DNA of 64,000 nucleotides from Burkholderia pyrrocinia (GCF_001028665.1 NZ_CP011505.1:930001-994000); one strand, 5' to 3'. Shown: positions 1-8,426, counted from the first letter of the stretch. Numbers and translations: made by a program. Notes: generated from the sequence alone by a model not told the origin.

Positions 1-753
1 CGCGTTCTGCGTCGCGTCGGTCACGACCTTGAGGCTCAGCAAGTCGGCCTGCGGCTTGGCCTGGAACTGCGATGCGGTCACGTAGTCGCCCGAGTAGACG
101 ACGCCCGCGCCGGCGCCGCAATCGAAATCCGCGCCCTGTTGCGTGACGCGAATGCGTCCGCCTTTCCGGTCGAAATCGAGCCGGCATTTGTCCTTGCGGT
201 AGGTGCCGCTGTCGCCGTGCAGCACGATGTCGCCGTCGAGCCCGCCGGTATTCGCGCCGTTGTTGGCGCTCAATTCGAAATGCAGGCGAGGCGCGGTGCC
301 GGTCAACGTCAGCACGCCGCCGAACGACGGATTGTCGCTCGTCAGGTACCACGTCTGCTGCCAGCGGTCGGCGGCAAGCGGCGTGCCGTTCAGGCTCGCG
401 AGCCGTTCGCGATAGCGGTCGCCGAGGCACGGCGCATCGTTGCCGCACTGGTCGCGCTGCTTGAGCCACTTCAACTGCGCGGCCTTCAGCGCGGCCGTAT
501 CGCCGCCTTTCGCAAGCGCCTTCTTCCACGCGGCCGACAGGTCGCCGTCGAGCTTCGACAGCGCGGTGTCGGCGCAGATCGTCTTCTCGGCCGGCGAAGC
601 GGCCTTCGCGCAGTCGAAGCCGGCCGCACGCGCGGCGATCGGCAACAGCGCCAGCAGCGCGGCCGCCGCGACGGATCGCAGGTGCGTGTACCGCGCATCA
701 CGTGCGGGAATCGCGGCTTGCCCGCGCGCGTTCGATCGGTTCTGGATGGTCAT
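1..753 (-). CDS. LprI-family (DUF1311) periplasmic protein, C-terminus cut by window edge
   Basis: This frame stays open from an ATG at 753 to the window edge, giving 251 codons with no stop, so the gene is truncated at its 3' end. The N-terminus has a basic stretch followed by a hydrophobic segment (about residues 26-44, AAAALLALLPIAARA) that looks like a signal peptide. The mature part begins with Cys-containing sequence (FDCAKAASPAEKTICAD), then an amphipathic helix ending KWLKQRDQCGNDAPCLGDRYRERL. This four-cysteine pattern is that of the LprI/DUF1311 domain, named for a mycobacterial lysozyme inhibitor. The second half (from about residue 130) looks like a separate beta-rich domain that I do not recognise. 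Function in this organism is unknown. The fold assignment is fairly secure; lysozyme inhibition is only a family-level suggestion. Confidence 0.7.
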   Translation of the reverse strand, partial: MTIQNRSNARGQAAIPARDARYTHLRSVAAAALLALLPIAARAAGFDCAKAASPAEKTICADTALSKLDGDLSAAWKKALAKGGDTAALKAAQLKWLKQRDQCGNDAPCLGDRYRERLASLNGTPLAADRWQQTWYLTSDNPSFGGVLTLTGTAPRLHFELSANNGANTGGLDGDIVLHGDSGTYRKDKCRLDFDRKGGRIRVTQQGADFDCGAGAGVVYSGDYVTASQFQAKPQADLLSLKVVTDATQNA

Positions 754-1079
754 CGGCTTGGATCGTCGCTGGGTCGCGTGCCTGTAGAAGCTACCTGCAC
801 GCGACATTCGAGGTAAAAACGCCCGGCCCGGCATGCGACGCATGCCGTCGCCCGCCGCAGCGTAACCCGAATGCACGACGCCGATCAATCGACGTTCGAT
901 GTCGGCGCAACCGTCCCGGCGGCCACGCTGCGTTGCACGATGCCGTCGCGTGATGCGGCTTTCGCGGCGGCATCGATGATCCCGATGAACGCCATTGCGC
1001 CATCGCCTTCGTGTGCGGGTGCGGGTGCGGGTGCGGGTGCGGCACCCACCGTCGAAGCCGGTTTCGATGCGAGCCGGCG
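754..1079. other. Intergenic gap with a hexamer microsatellite
   Basis: This 326-bp stretch separates the stop of fic from the start of the LprI-like gene; both are read leftward. Frames that are open here lack a ribosome binding site and database-like motifs. The one structured element is a GTGCGG tandem array at 1013-1042. The promoter of the LprI-like gene must lie here, but I see no convincing -35/-10 pair. Confidence 0.5.
1013..1042. repeat. GTGCGG x5 tandem hexamer
   Basis: Five perfect consecutive GTGCGG units, about 260 bp upstream of the LprI-like start codon. Short G-rich arrays of this kind can change length by slippage. Confidence 0.9.
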
Positions 1080-2201
1080 TCAGCCGTCGAACGGCACCAG
1101 CTCGTAACTCGTGCTCCGCCCGCCGGACGATGAGCGACGCAGCACACCGTGCTCGACGAGTTCCGTGATGTCGCGCAGCGCCGTGTCTTGCGAGCACTTC
1201 GCGAGGGCCGCCCACTTGGTGGTCGTCAGCTTCCCTTCGAAACCGTCGAGCAAGCGATTCATGACCTTGACCTGACGTTCGTTCATCGCGAAGCCCGCAC
1301 GTCGCCGCCAGAAGCGCGCCTTGACCAGCACCGCGTCGAGCGTCGTGTGCGCGTGATCGATGGCGCTGCCGAGTGCATTCAAGAACCACGCGAGCCATTC
1401 CGTGACGTCGAGCGAACCGCGCTGCGTCCGCTCCAGCACGTCGTAATACGCGTTGCGCTCACGCTGGATTTGCGCCGACAGGCTATAGAAGCGTTGCGGA
1501 CTCCGATCGGCGCGCGCGAGGACGAGATCCCCGAGCGCTCGCGCGATACGGCCGTTGCCGTCGTCGAACGGATGGAGCGTGACGAACCAGAGGTGGGCCA
1601 GGCCGGCCCGGATCAGCAGGGGTTCAACCGGCGCGGCATTGAACCAGGCGAGAAAGCGCGCGATCTCGCCGGTCAGGCGCGCGGCGGGCGGTGCTTCGAA
1701 ATGCACGCGCTGTCGACCGATCGGCCCGGACACCACCTGCATCGGCCCGCTTGCATCCGTACGCCATGCGCCGACCGTGATCCGCGACATCCCCGAATAG
1801 CCGGTTGGGAACAGGGCTGCATGCCATCCGAACAGACGGCTTTCGGTGACCGGTGCCGCCGAATGAGTCGTCGCATCCAGCACCATGTCGACCACGCCCT
1901 CGACGTGGCGATCGACCGGCGCCAGCGCACCGATATCGACCCCGAGCCGGCGCGCAATCGACGACCGGACCGATGCGACGTTCAGGTTTTCGCCCTCGAT
2001 GGCGCTGGTCTTGACGACGTCTTCCGTCAGCGCAACCAGGCTCGCCTCGTCGCGCAGCGCCAGGCCGACATCCGCCAGTCGCCCGGCCAGCATGCCTTGC
2101 GCACGGCTGACGTCGGCGAGTGACGTGGCAAGTGCAGGGAGATCGAAGCGCCATGCAGGCCAGTCGGCCGATTCCCAGATGAAGGTGTAATCTCCGCTCA
2201 T
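1080..2201 (-). CDS. Fic-family protein adenylyltransferase with C-terminal winged helix
   Basis: Fic enzymes transfer AMP (or other phosphate-containing groups) from a nucleotide to hydroxyl side chains of target proteins. The 373-residue product starts with a DUF4172-type N-terminal region (about 5-90). It carries the inhibitory helix motif TSAIEGE at 65-71, matching (S/T)xxxE(G/N), and the full catalytic loop HPFDDGNGR at 210-218, so it should be an active enzyme held back by its own Glu69. Residues about 310-370 look like a winged helix-turn-helix (TTTKWAALAKCSQDTALRDITELVEHGVL). This is the SoFic-like class II architecture. I chose ATG 2201 because the domain begins there. A TTG at 2252 would add 17 residues that lie inside operator sequence. 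No antitoxin gene is adjacent, which fits intramolecular inhibition. The target protein is unknown. Confidence 0.93.
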   Translation of the reverse strand: MSGDYTFIWESADWPAWRFDLPALATSLADVSRAQGMLAGRLADVGLALRDEASLVALTEDVVKTSAIEGENLNVASVRSSIARRLGVDIGALAPVDRHVEGVVDMVLDATTHSAAPVTESRLFGWHAALFPTGYSGMSRITVGAWRTDASGPMQVVSGPIGRQRVHFEAPPAARLTGEIARFLAWFNAAPVEPLLIRAGLAHLWFVTLHPFDDGNGRIARALGDLVLARADRSPQRFYSLSAQIQRERNAYYDVLERTQRGSLDVTEWLAWFLNALGSAIDHAHTTLDAVLVKARFWRRRAGFAMNERQVKVMNRLLDGFEGKLTTTKWAALAKCSQDTALRDITELVEHGVLRRSSSGGRSTSYELVPFDG

Positions 2202-2214
2202 GATGCGGAGATTA
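2188..2214. promoter_or_regulatory. fic operator 1, inverted repeat over the start codon
   Basis: Perfect inverted repeat: arms TAATCTCCGC (2188-2197) and GCGGAGATTA (2205-2214) with a 7-bp centre. It covers the fic start codon and most of the predicted -10 hexamer. It fits the pattern TAWTCTCCG-N9-CGGAGAWTA shared with the repeat at 2241-2267. Confidence 0.8.
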
Positions 2215-2240
2215 TCCCATCGATTCACCGCATGGCTCAA
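2209..2240 (-). promoter_or_regulatory. Predicted fic promoter, leaderless transcript
   Basis: On the minus strand TTGAGC (2240-2235) and GATAAT (2216-2211) are separated by 18 bp. Transcription would begin within a few bases of the ATG at 2201. No Shine-Dalgarno sequence lies in the usual window before that ATG. Confidence 0.55.
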
Positions 2241-2267
2241 TATTCTCCGCAAATTCTACGGAGAATA
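2241..2267. promoter_or_regulatory. fic operator 2, inverted repeat just upstream of -35
   Basis: Perfect inverted repeat: arms TATTCTCCG (2241-2249) and CGGAGAATA (2259-2267) with a 9-bp centre. Its total length of 27 bp and its half-site match the repeat at 2188-2214. Centres are 53 bp apart, about five helical turns. Confidence 0.8.
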
Positions 2268-2294
2268 ACGTCTCTATTCACCGCACGCCGCCCG

Positions 2295-3212
2295 CTACCG
2301 CCGCCTGCCGGCCCCGCCCTTCGCCGCCGGCGCGGCCTCCCCGAGCCGCTCCGCGAGAAACCCGATGAACGTGCGCAGCGTGACGAACCCTTCGCGATGC
2401 TGCGGAAACACCGCGTTGAGCGTGATCGGCGACGGCGCATACGCGTCGAGCACCGGCACGAGCGCGCCGCTGTCGAGCGCCGCGCCGACGATGAAGTGCG
2501 GCAGCAGCGCGATGCCGAGCCCCGCGATCGCCGCGTCGCGCACGACTTCGCCGTTGTTCGCGACGAGCGGCCCCTGCACGTCGAACGTGCGCGCCGCGCC
2601 GTCGACGCGGAATTCCCAGCCGACGCGCCGCTCGCGCCCGTACAGCAGGCACGTGTGGCCGGCGAGATCGGCCGGCGTCTCGGGCGTGCCCTGCCGCTTC
2701 AGATAGGCGGGGCTCGCGCACGCGATCATCCGCCACGCACCGAGCGGGCGCGCGATCAGCGACGAATCCTCGAGCGAGCCGATCCGCAGCACCAGATCGA
2801 AGCCCTCGCCGATCAGGTCGACGCGCCGGTCTGTCAGGTCGAGGTTCAACCGCACGGCCGGGTGCGCGGACAGGAATTCGGCGATCAGCGGCGACACGTG
2901 CGTGATCCCGAACGACAGCGGCGCGCTGATCTTCAGCGAGCCGTGCAGCTCGGTGCTGCGCACCGACATCGCCTGCTCGGCGTCGGCGATCTCCGCGAGG
3001 ATCCGCTGCGCCCGCGCATAAAACTCCTGCCCCGATTCGGTCACCGCGAGATTGCGCGTGTTGCGGTGCAGAAGCCGCACGCCGAGCGACGCCTCCAGCG
3101 CCATCGTGCGCCGGCTGACGAACTGCTTGGACAGCATCAGCTGGTCGGCCGCCGCCGTGAAGCTGCCCGCGTCGACTGTCGCGACGAAGATCCGCAAGTC
3201 GTTGAGTTCCAT
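2295..3212 (-). CDS. LysR-family transcriptional regulator
   Basis: The 305-residue product has the LysR layout: N-terminal winged helix (MELNDLRIFVATVDAGSFTAAADQLMLSKQFVSRRTMALEAS, written here in parts as residues 1-45) and a periplasmic-binding-like effector domain from about residue 90. ATG 3212 is preferred over GTG 3221 because GGAG lies 8 bp before it. The gene is divergent from a pirin gene, the usual arrangement for a LysR protein and its target. A -35 TTGACA (minus, 3264-3259) and -10 GATAAT (3242-3237) serve this gene, and a perfect inverted repeat covers the -10, which suggests autoregulation. The inducer is unknown; pirins act on flavonoid-like or oxidised aromatic compounds in some cases. 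Confidence 0.9.
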   Translation of the reverse strand: MELNDLRIFVATVDAGSFTAAADQLMLSKQFVSRRTMALEASLGVRLLHRNTRNLAVTESGQEFYARAQRILAEIADAEQAMSVRSTELHGSLKISAPLSFGITHVSPLIAEFLSAHPAVRLNLDLTDRRVDLIGEGFDLVLRIGSLEDSSLIARPLGAWRMIACASPAYLKRQGTPETPADLAGHTCLLYGRERRVGWEFRVDGAARTFDVQGPLVANNGEVVRDAAIAGLGIALLPHFIVGAALDSGALVPVLDAYAPSPITLNAVFPQHREGFVTLRTFIGFLAERLGEAAPAAKGGAGRRR

Positions 3213-3225
3213 ATTGTCCACTCCA

Positions 3226-3246
3226 TAGCGACAGTCATTATCGCTA
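3226..3246. promoter_or_regulatory. Inverted repeat, likely LysR operator
   Basis: TAGCGA (3226-3231), 9-bp spacer, TCGCTA (3241-3246), in the divergent LysR/pirin promoter region. The 21-bp span and T...A ends fit a LysR box. It overlaps the predicted -10 of the lysR gene. Confidence 0.6.
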
Positions 3247-3340
3247 CAGCCATTTATTTGTCAAATCGATTGACCTAAGATTCATCTCAACGAACGGCCG
3301 GGCCCACTTCCGAGGTCCGGCGACTTCAAGGACAGAAATC

Positions 3341-4066
<726 letters not shown>

Positions 4067-4083
4067 CGCCCGTTCGGGAAACC

Positions 4084-4110
4084 GGGCCCCGCTGAAAGCG
4101 GGGCCCTTTT
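4084..4110 (+). terminator. Rho-independent terminator between pirin and wrbA
   Basis: Stem GGGCCCCGC (4084-4092) and GCGGGGCCC (4098-4106), loop TGAAA, followed by TTTT. It ends only 17 bp before the wrbA start codon and its ribosome binding site follows at once. Confidence 0.85.
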
Positions 4111-4127
4111 AATCGGAGATTCGCAAC

Positions 4128-4730
4128 ATGGCCAAGGTACTCGTTCTTTACTACTCGTCCTACGGGCACGTCGAAACGATGGCGCAACACATCGCGGAAG
4201 GCGCGAAATCGGTGCCCGGCGTCGAGGTCGCGCTCAAGCGCGTGCCGGAAACGATCCCCGTCGACCAGGCCAGGGCCATCGGCGTGAAGGTCGACCAGGC
4301 CGCACCGGTCGCGACCGTGGACGAACTCCCCGATTACGACGCGATCATCTTCGGCACGCCGACCCGCTTCGGCAACATGGCCGGCCAGATGCGCACGTTC
4401 CTCGACCAGACCGGCAGCCTGTGGATGAAGGGCGCGCTCGTCGGCAAGATCGGCAGCGTGTTCGCGTCGACCGGCACGCAGCACGGCGGCCAGGAAACGA
4501 CGATCACGTCGTTTCACACGACGCTGCTGCACCAGGGGATGGTGATCGTGGGTGTGCCGTACGCATGCAGCGGGCTCGTCAACATGAGCGAAATCACCGG
4601 CGGCACGCCGTACGGCGCGACGACGCTCGCGGGCGCGGACGGCAGCCGCCAGCCGAGCGCGAACGAACTCGAAATCGCTCGTTATCAGGGCAAGCACGTC
4701 GCGGAACTCGCGAGCAAGCTCGCGTCGTAA
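4128..4730 (+). CDS. wrbA: NAD(P)H:quinone oxidoreductase WrbA
   Basis: The product is a flavodoxin-fold enzyme that reduces quinones by two electrons, avoiding semiquinone radicals. The 200-residue length is that of WrbA. The FMN phosphate-binding loop is seen at residues about 8-14 (YYSSYGH), followed by [14 protein letters not shown] (about 76-89) and the flavodoxin-like [14 protein letters not shown] (about 113-126). GGAG at 4115-4118 is the ribosome binding site. The pirin gene lies upstream in the same direction, but a strong terminator separates the two, so wrbA must be expressed either by readthrough or from a promoter inside or upstream of the hairpin region. Confidence 0.97.
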   Translation: MAKVLVLYYSSYGHVETMAQHIAEGAKSVPGVEVALKRVPETIPVDQARAIGVKVDQAAPVATVDELPDYDAIIFGTPTRFGNMAGQMRTFLDQTGSLWMKGALVGKIGSVFASTGTQHGGQETTITSFHTTLLHQGMVIVGVPYACSGLVNMSEITGGTPYGATTLAGADGSRQPSANELEIARYQGKHVAELASKLAS

Positions 4731-4791
4731 CGCGCCGCACCATCCGGGAAAGCGCCGGCCGCGCCCGGTCCGGCATTCCCGGAAAGCCGCA

Positions 4792-4835
4792 CATGAACGG
4801 ACGGCGCCGAGGCAACCCGGCGCCGTCCGTTCATG
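4792..4835. terminator. Perfect 17-bp hairpin between convergent genes
   Basis: Arms CATGAACGGACGGCGCC (4792-4808) and its exact complement (4819-4835) around a 10-base loop. It lies between wrbA (+) and the small exported protein (-). There is no U-run on either strand, so it may be a bidirectional 3'-end stabiliser rather than a classical terminator. Confidence 0.6.
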
Positions 4836-4853
4836 CCGTATACCGGCCGGCCG

Positions 4854-5159
4854 TTACTGCCCGGAAGCCGGCGCGGCGGGCGCCGCGTTCGTCGCGGGCG
4901 CCTTCTGCACGGCGTTCTGCGGATAGTTGCTCTGGTCGTTGGTCAGCCGATAACCGCTGCCGGTGCCGATCGCCTTCAGGTCCGACGCGTGGCGCGCCCG
5001 GGCCGCCTTGCGCGCCGCCTTCTTCTGCGCCTTGTCGAGCTGCTTCTGCGTCGGCGCGGACGCCGGATCCTGCGCGTATGCCGCCGGCGCGGCGGTCAAC
5101 AGCAGACCGAACGACGCCGTTACTGCTACTGCCACCGAAACCACGCGAGACTTCGTCAT
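4854..5159 (-). CDS. Small exported hypothetical protein
   Basis: The 101-residue product starts with a clear signal peptide (MTKSRVVSVAVAVTASFGLL...AAYAQ, cleavage expected near residue 30). The mature part is short, Lys/Ala-rich (KQLDKAQKKAARKAARARHA) and ends in an Ala/Pro-rich tail. ATG 5159 is preferred over the upstream in-frame start at 5210 because AAGGAGGT lies just before it and the signal peptide begins there. The layout resembles small DUF4148-like proteins that Burkholderia has in many copies, but I do not claim membership. The function is unknown; a periplasmic location is likely. Confidence 0.75.
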   Translation of the reverse strand: MTKSRVVSVAVAVTASFGLLLTAAPAAYAQDPASAPTQKQLDKAQKKAARKAARARHASDLKAIGTGSGYRLTNDQSNYPQNAVQKAPATNAAPAAPASGQ

Positions 5160-5386
5160 GGCCGGACCTCCTTGTCGATTGTTGGTTGTGAGTCGAACAC
5201 CGGTACGCACGCGACGACTTGCGAGAACGGCGCCGATGCAACGTTAGCCGATCGCTGCGCAAATGTCCGTGTGCGTTCCTGAATTCTCCCGATAACGGCA
5301 GCGATACGTGCGCGCCGGGCACGCCGTCGTGCCGGCAAGCCCTCCGCGCCCATCAGGGAAACCGATAACCCGGGGGCAGCCTGCGC

Positions 5387-6121
5387 TCAAACCCAGCGCG
5401 ACAACACCGGCAGCAGGATCGGCACGACGAAGGCCGTCAGCACGCCGTTCAGCCCCATCCCGAGCCCGGCGAACGCGCCGGCTTCCTCGCTGACCTGGAA
5501 CGCGCGCGCGGTGCCGATCCCGTGCGACGCGACGCCGAGCGCGAACCCGCGCACGGCCGGCTCGTCGATCCGCAGCGCGTTGAGGATTCCGCGCGCGCAC
5601 ACCGCGCCGAAAATCCCGGTCGAGATCACGAGCACGGCGGTCAGCGACGGAATGCCGCCGATCTCCGCGGCGACCGCCATCGCGATCGGCGTCGTCGCCG
5701 ATTTCGGCGCGAGCGACGCGATCGTCTGGTGCGATGCGCCAAACAGCGCGGCGATGCCGACCGCCGACACGATCGCGGTCAGCGAGCCCGCGAGCAGGCC
5801 GACGAGCAGCGGCAGCGCGCTGCGCCGCAGCTTCGACCACTGCCGGTACAACGGCAGCGCGAGCGCGACGGTCGCGGGGCCGAGCAGGAAATGGACGAAC
5901 TGCGCGCCTTCGAAGTAGGTCGGATACGGCGTATGCGTGATCGTCAGCAGCACGACGATCAGCGCGACCGCGATCAGCACCGGGTTCGCGAGCGGATTGA
6001 AGCGCGCCCGCGCATACACGGCCTGCGCGAACAGATACGCGACCAGCGTGATGGTCAGGCCCAGCAACGGGCTCGCGGCGAGGTAGACCCAGATCGCGCC
6101 GAGTTTCGGGAAGGCCGTCAT
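5387..6121 (-). CDS. LrgB family protein
   Basis: The 244-residue product is a polytopic inner-membrane protein of the LrgB/CidB family, with several hydrophobic segments and the conserved stretch LAPKSATTPIAM (about residues 145-156) and GFALGVASHGIGTARA (about 205-220). LrgB works with the small membrane protein LrgA in a system linked to murein hydrolase export, pyruvate or glycolate transport, and control of cell death in various bacteria. The start codon overlaps the stop of the upstream lrgA-like gene (ATGA), so the pair is translationally coupled. Which substrate is handled here cannot be read from the sequence. Confidence 0.92.
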   Translation of the reverse strand: MTAFPKLGAIWVYLAASPLLGLTITLVAYLFAQAVYARARFNPLANPVLIAVALIVVLLTITHTPYPTYFEGAQFVHFLLGPATVALALPLYRQWSKLRRSALPLLVGLLAGSLTAIVSAVGIAALFGASHQTIASLAPKSATTPIAMAVAAEIGGIPSLTAVLVISTGIFGAVCARGILNALRIDEPAVRGFALGVASHGIGTARAFQVSEEAGAFAGLGMGLNGVLTAFVVPILLPVLSRWV

Positions 6122-6489
6122 TGCGTGCCCTCCGCGGGACCGCCCGCGCGGCGTTGACGCCGCAGCAGCGCGCGCGTGACGAGCGCCGTCACCGCGATCG
6201 CGAGCGTGGTGCTCACCGCCAGCGCGACGACGACCGCGACCGCGTCGCCGCGCACGCGGTCGGCCGACACCATGATGCCGACACCGGCCGGCACGAACAG
6301 CAGCGACAGGTGGCGCAGCAGTTCGAGCGCGGTCGGCTCGATCGCGTCGGCCACCTGCGGGCGCAGCATCACGAAGCCGAACAGCAGCAGCATGCCGATC
6401 ACCGGGCCCGGCACCGGCAGGCCGAACAGATAGGACACGCCTTCCCCGAGACACTGGAAGACCAGCAAGACCGCGAACGCCTGCAGCAT
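6118..6489 (-). CDS. CidA/LrgA family protein
   Basis: The 123-residue product has four hydrophobic segments, with the family hallmark YLFGLPVPGPVIGMLLLF (about residues 20-37) and LLFVPAGVGIM (about 68-78). CidA/LrgA proteins are holin-like and pair with LrgB-type partners; here the partner gene overlaps by four bases. ATG 6489 was chosen because the first hydrophobic helix begins directly after it; the longer in-frame extension upstream is out of character. No LytSR-type or LysR regulator is adjacent. Confidence 0.92.
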   Translation of the reverse strand: MLQAFAVLLVFQCLGEGVSYLFGLPVPGPVIGMLLLFGFVMLRPQVADAIEPTALELLRHLSLLFVPAGVGIMVSADRVRGDAVAVVVALAVSTTLAIAVTALVTRALLRRQRRAGGPAEGTQ

Positions 6490-6760
6490 GAACCGCTTCT
6501 CCAGAAGGTGGCCGCGATACCGCGCGGCCAATATGCCGGCGGCTTGCGGCGCCGGCGTGGACGATATGCGCGATCGTATCAACAATGCCCGCAGGCGGTC
6601 GCGACGACGCAATCTCACGATCGCACGATCCCGCTTCGACCGTTTCAATCCGGTCGGATCAGGCAAGAGATCGGGTGGAACCGGGCGGGACGAAGGAGCG
6701 ATGTCGCGCCGGTCCGGACGCCAGTGATGTCGCCTTTCGCCGCGCCTGTCGTCCGCATGC
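6490..6760. other. Intergenic gap upstream of lrgAB
   Basis: About 270 bp between the lrgA-like start and the terminator of the esterase gene. No open frame here has coding character. It should hold the lrgAB promoter, but I cannot point to specific boxes. Confidence 0.5.
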
Positions 6761-6786
6761 AAAAAAACGGCGGGAATGAGCCCGCC
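6761..6786 (-). terminator. Rho-independent terminator of the esterase gene
   Basis: Read on the minus strand: GGCGGG, a CTCATT loop, CCCGCC, then G and a run of seven T (complement of 6761-6767). It lies 36 bp after the esterase stop codon. Confidence 0.9.
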
Positions 6787-6821
6787 GCCTCTTCGTTCGC
6801 ATCCAAATGCCACCCGGCGCG

Positions 6822-7856
6822 TTACTTCAGCCGCGTCGCGATTTCATTCGCCAGCGCCTTCGTCGCGGCCTTCGTCGGTGCATCCGCTGCCAGCGCGTTC
6901 AGCAGACCGAAATCATGGATCGTGCCGTCATAACGCGTGGTCGTCGCATCGACACCGGCCGCGTCGAGCTTGCGACCGTATGCTTCGCCTTCGTCGCGCA
7001 GCACGTCGAACTGCGCAACCTGGATCAGCGCGGGCGGCAGGCCCTTCAACTGCGCGGTGCTCGCGCGCAGCGGCGACGCGTAGATCTCGTTGCGCTGCGC
7101 TTCGTTCTTCGTGTACGCGTCCCAGAACCACTTCATCATCGGCCGCGTCAGGAAGTGGCCCTGCTGATACGCGTTGTACGAGCCCGTGTTGAAGTTGTGG
7201 TCCGTGACGGGCCACATCAGGCCCTGGAAGCGGATCGCCGGGCCGCCCTTGTCCTTCGCCATCAGCGACACCACGGCCGCCATGTTCCCGCCGACGCTGT
7301 TGCCGACCACCGCGAGGCGGCTGCCGTCGACTGCGATCTCCGCACCGTGCGCAGCCACCCACTTCGTCGCCGCATACGCCTGGTTGATCGCGACCGGGTA
7401 ATGCGCTTCCGGCGACGGGGTGTAGTTCACGAACACCGCGACGGCGCCCGATTGCACGACCAGATCGCGCACGAGGCGTTCATGCGTCGGGAAGTCGCCG
7501 AGAATCCAGCCGCCGCCGTGGAAGAACATGAACACCGGCAGCGTGCCCGTCGCGCCCTGCGGGCGGACGATCGTGATCGGCACCGACAAGCCGTCCTGCT
7601 CAATCGTGCGGTTCGACACGTCGATGCCCGACAGGTCCACCTTCGCGCCGTTCTGCGCGTCGACCAGCACCTGGCGCGCCTTCGCGGGGCTCAACGTTTC
7701 GAGGCCGGGCCCCTTCTGGCCGTTCAGCGCGGCGAGGAACCCGCTCGTCACCGCATCGGGCCGGACGGCTTCGGCGCCGGCGGCAAATGCGGTGGACGCG
7801 GTGGACAACGCGGCTGCAACAGCGGCGGCGATCAGCAGCGGCTTGACGATCTTCAT
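6822..7856 (-). CDS. Exported alpha/beta hydrolase of the HSL esterase family
   Basis: The 344-residue product starts with a signal peptide (MKIVKPLLIAAAVAAALSTASTAFA). The mature enzyme has the HSL-family oxyanion-hole motif FFHGGGWILGDF (about residues 112-123) and the nucleophile elbow VGNSVGGN (Ser about 186). The acid and His are expected near DVLRDEGEAYG (about 292-302) and IHDFGLL (about 321-327). It should hydrolyse small esters in the periplasm or outside the cell. It lies 54 bp downstream of ohr on the same strand and ends in a clear terminator, so it is probably the last gene of a tetR-controlled ohr transcript. The physiological ester is unknown. Confidence 0.9.
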   Translation of the reverse strand: MKIVKPLLIAAAVAAALSTASTAFAAGAEAVRPDAVTSGFLAALNGQKGPGLETLSPAKARQVLVDAQNGAKVDLSGIDVSNRTIEQDGLSVPITIVRPQGATGTLPVFMFFHGGGWILGDFPTHERLVRDLVVQSGAVAVFVNYTPSPEAHYPVAINQAYAATKWVAAHGAEIAVDGSRLAVVGNSVGGNMAAVVSLMAKDKGGPAIRFQGLMWPVTDHNFNTGSYNAYQQGHFLTRPMMKWFWDAYTKNEAQRNEIYASPLRASTAQLKGLPPALIQVAQFDVLRDEGEAYGRKLDAAGVDATTTRYDGTIHDFGLLNALAADAPTKAATKALANEIATRLK

Positions 7857-7910
7857 GATGAAACTCCTGGGCTTAACCGGTGAATGACGATGGATGATTC
7901 GCAGTACGAT

Positions 7911-8339
7911 TTATTCGACGAGCGTGAGCGTGACGTCGATGTTGCCGCGCGTCGCGTTCGAGTACGGGCAGACGAGGTGCGCGCGATCGATCAGCGTTTG
8001 CGCGGTATCGCGATCGAGGCCCGGCAGCGAGATCTTCAGTTCGACTTCGATGCCGAAGCCGTTCGGGATCGCGCCGATGCCGACGCTGCCTTCGATGGCG
8101 GCGTCCGCGGGGATCGCGATCTTGTCGCGGGCCGCGACGAACTTCATCGCGCCGATGAAGCACGCGCTATAGCCGGCCGCGAACAGTTGCTCGGGGTTCG
8201 CGCCTGCGCCGCCTGCGCCGCCGAGTTCGCGCGGCGTGGTCAGCTTCAGGTCCAGGCCGCTTTCGGGCACCGTGGCACGACCGTCGCGGCCGCCGGTGGC
8301 TTTTGCATGAGCGCGGTACAGCACTTTTTCGATCGACAT
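7911..8339 (-). CDS. ohr: Ohr/OsmC family organic hydroperoxide reductase
   Basis: The 142-residue product has the Ohr subfamily features: an N-terminal beta hairpin ([17 protein letters not shown]), the first redox cysteine in [14 protein letters not shown] (about Cys 57) and the second in [15 protein letters not shown] (about Cys 121). Ohr reduces organic hydroperoxides with electrons from a lipoylated partner. Usually ohr is controlled by the MarR-type sensor OhrR. Here the upstream gene in the same direction is a TetR regulator, and two copies of its likely operator lie between the two genes. That suggests a different inducing signal from the classical OhrR system. Confidence 0.94.
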   Translation of the reverse strand: MSIEKVLYRAHAKATGGRDGRATVPESGLDLKLTTPRELGGAGGAGANPEQLFAAGYSACFIGAMKFVAARDKIAIPADAAIEGSVGIGAIPNGFGIEVELKISLPGLDRDTAQTLIDRAHLVCPYSNATRGNIDVTLTLVE

Positions 8340-8426
8340 GACAGACTCCTTTTCAACCAGTGAGTGAAACAGCCTTCCAACCCGGGACCGCGCGCCGAAA
8401 GCCTTGCCGCCGGCGTCACGCTTATT

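Noticed and set aside
1080..2201. Fic as a type II toxin with a separate antitoxin
   Set aside because: The inhibitory motif is inside the protein (TSAIEGE) and no small FicA-like gene is adjacent.
5314..5336. Hairpin GCCGGGCACG/CGTGCCGGC as lrgB terminator
   Set aside because: The stem has a bulged G and no U-run; it is too weak to call.
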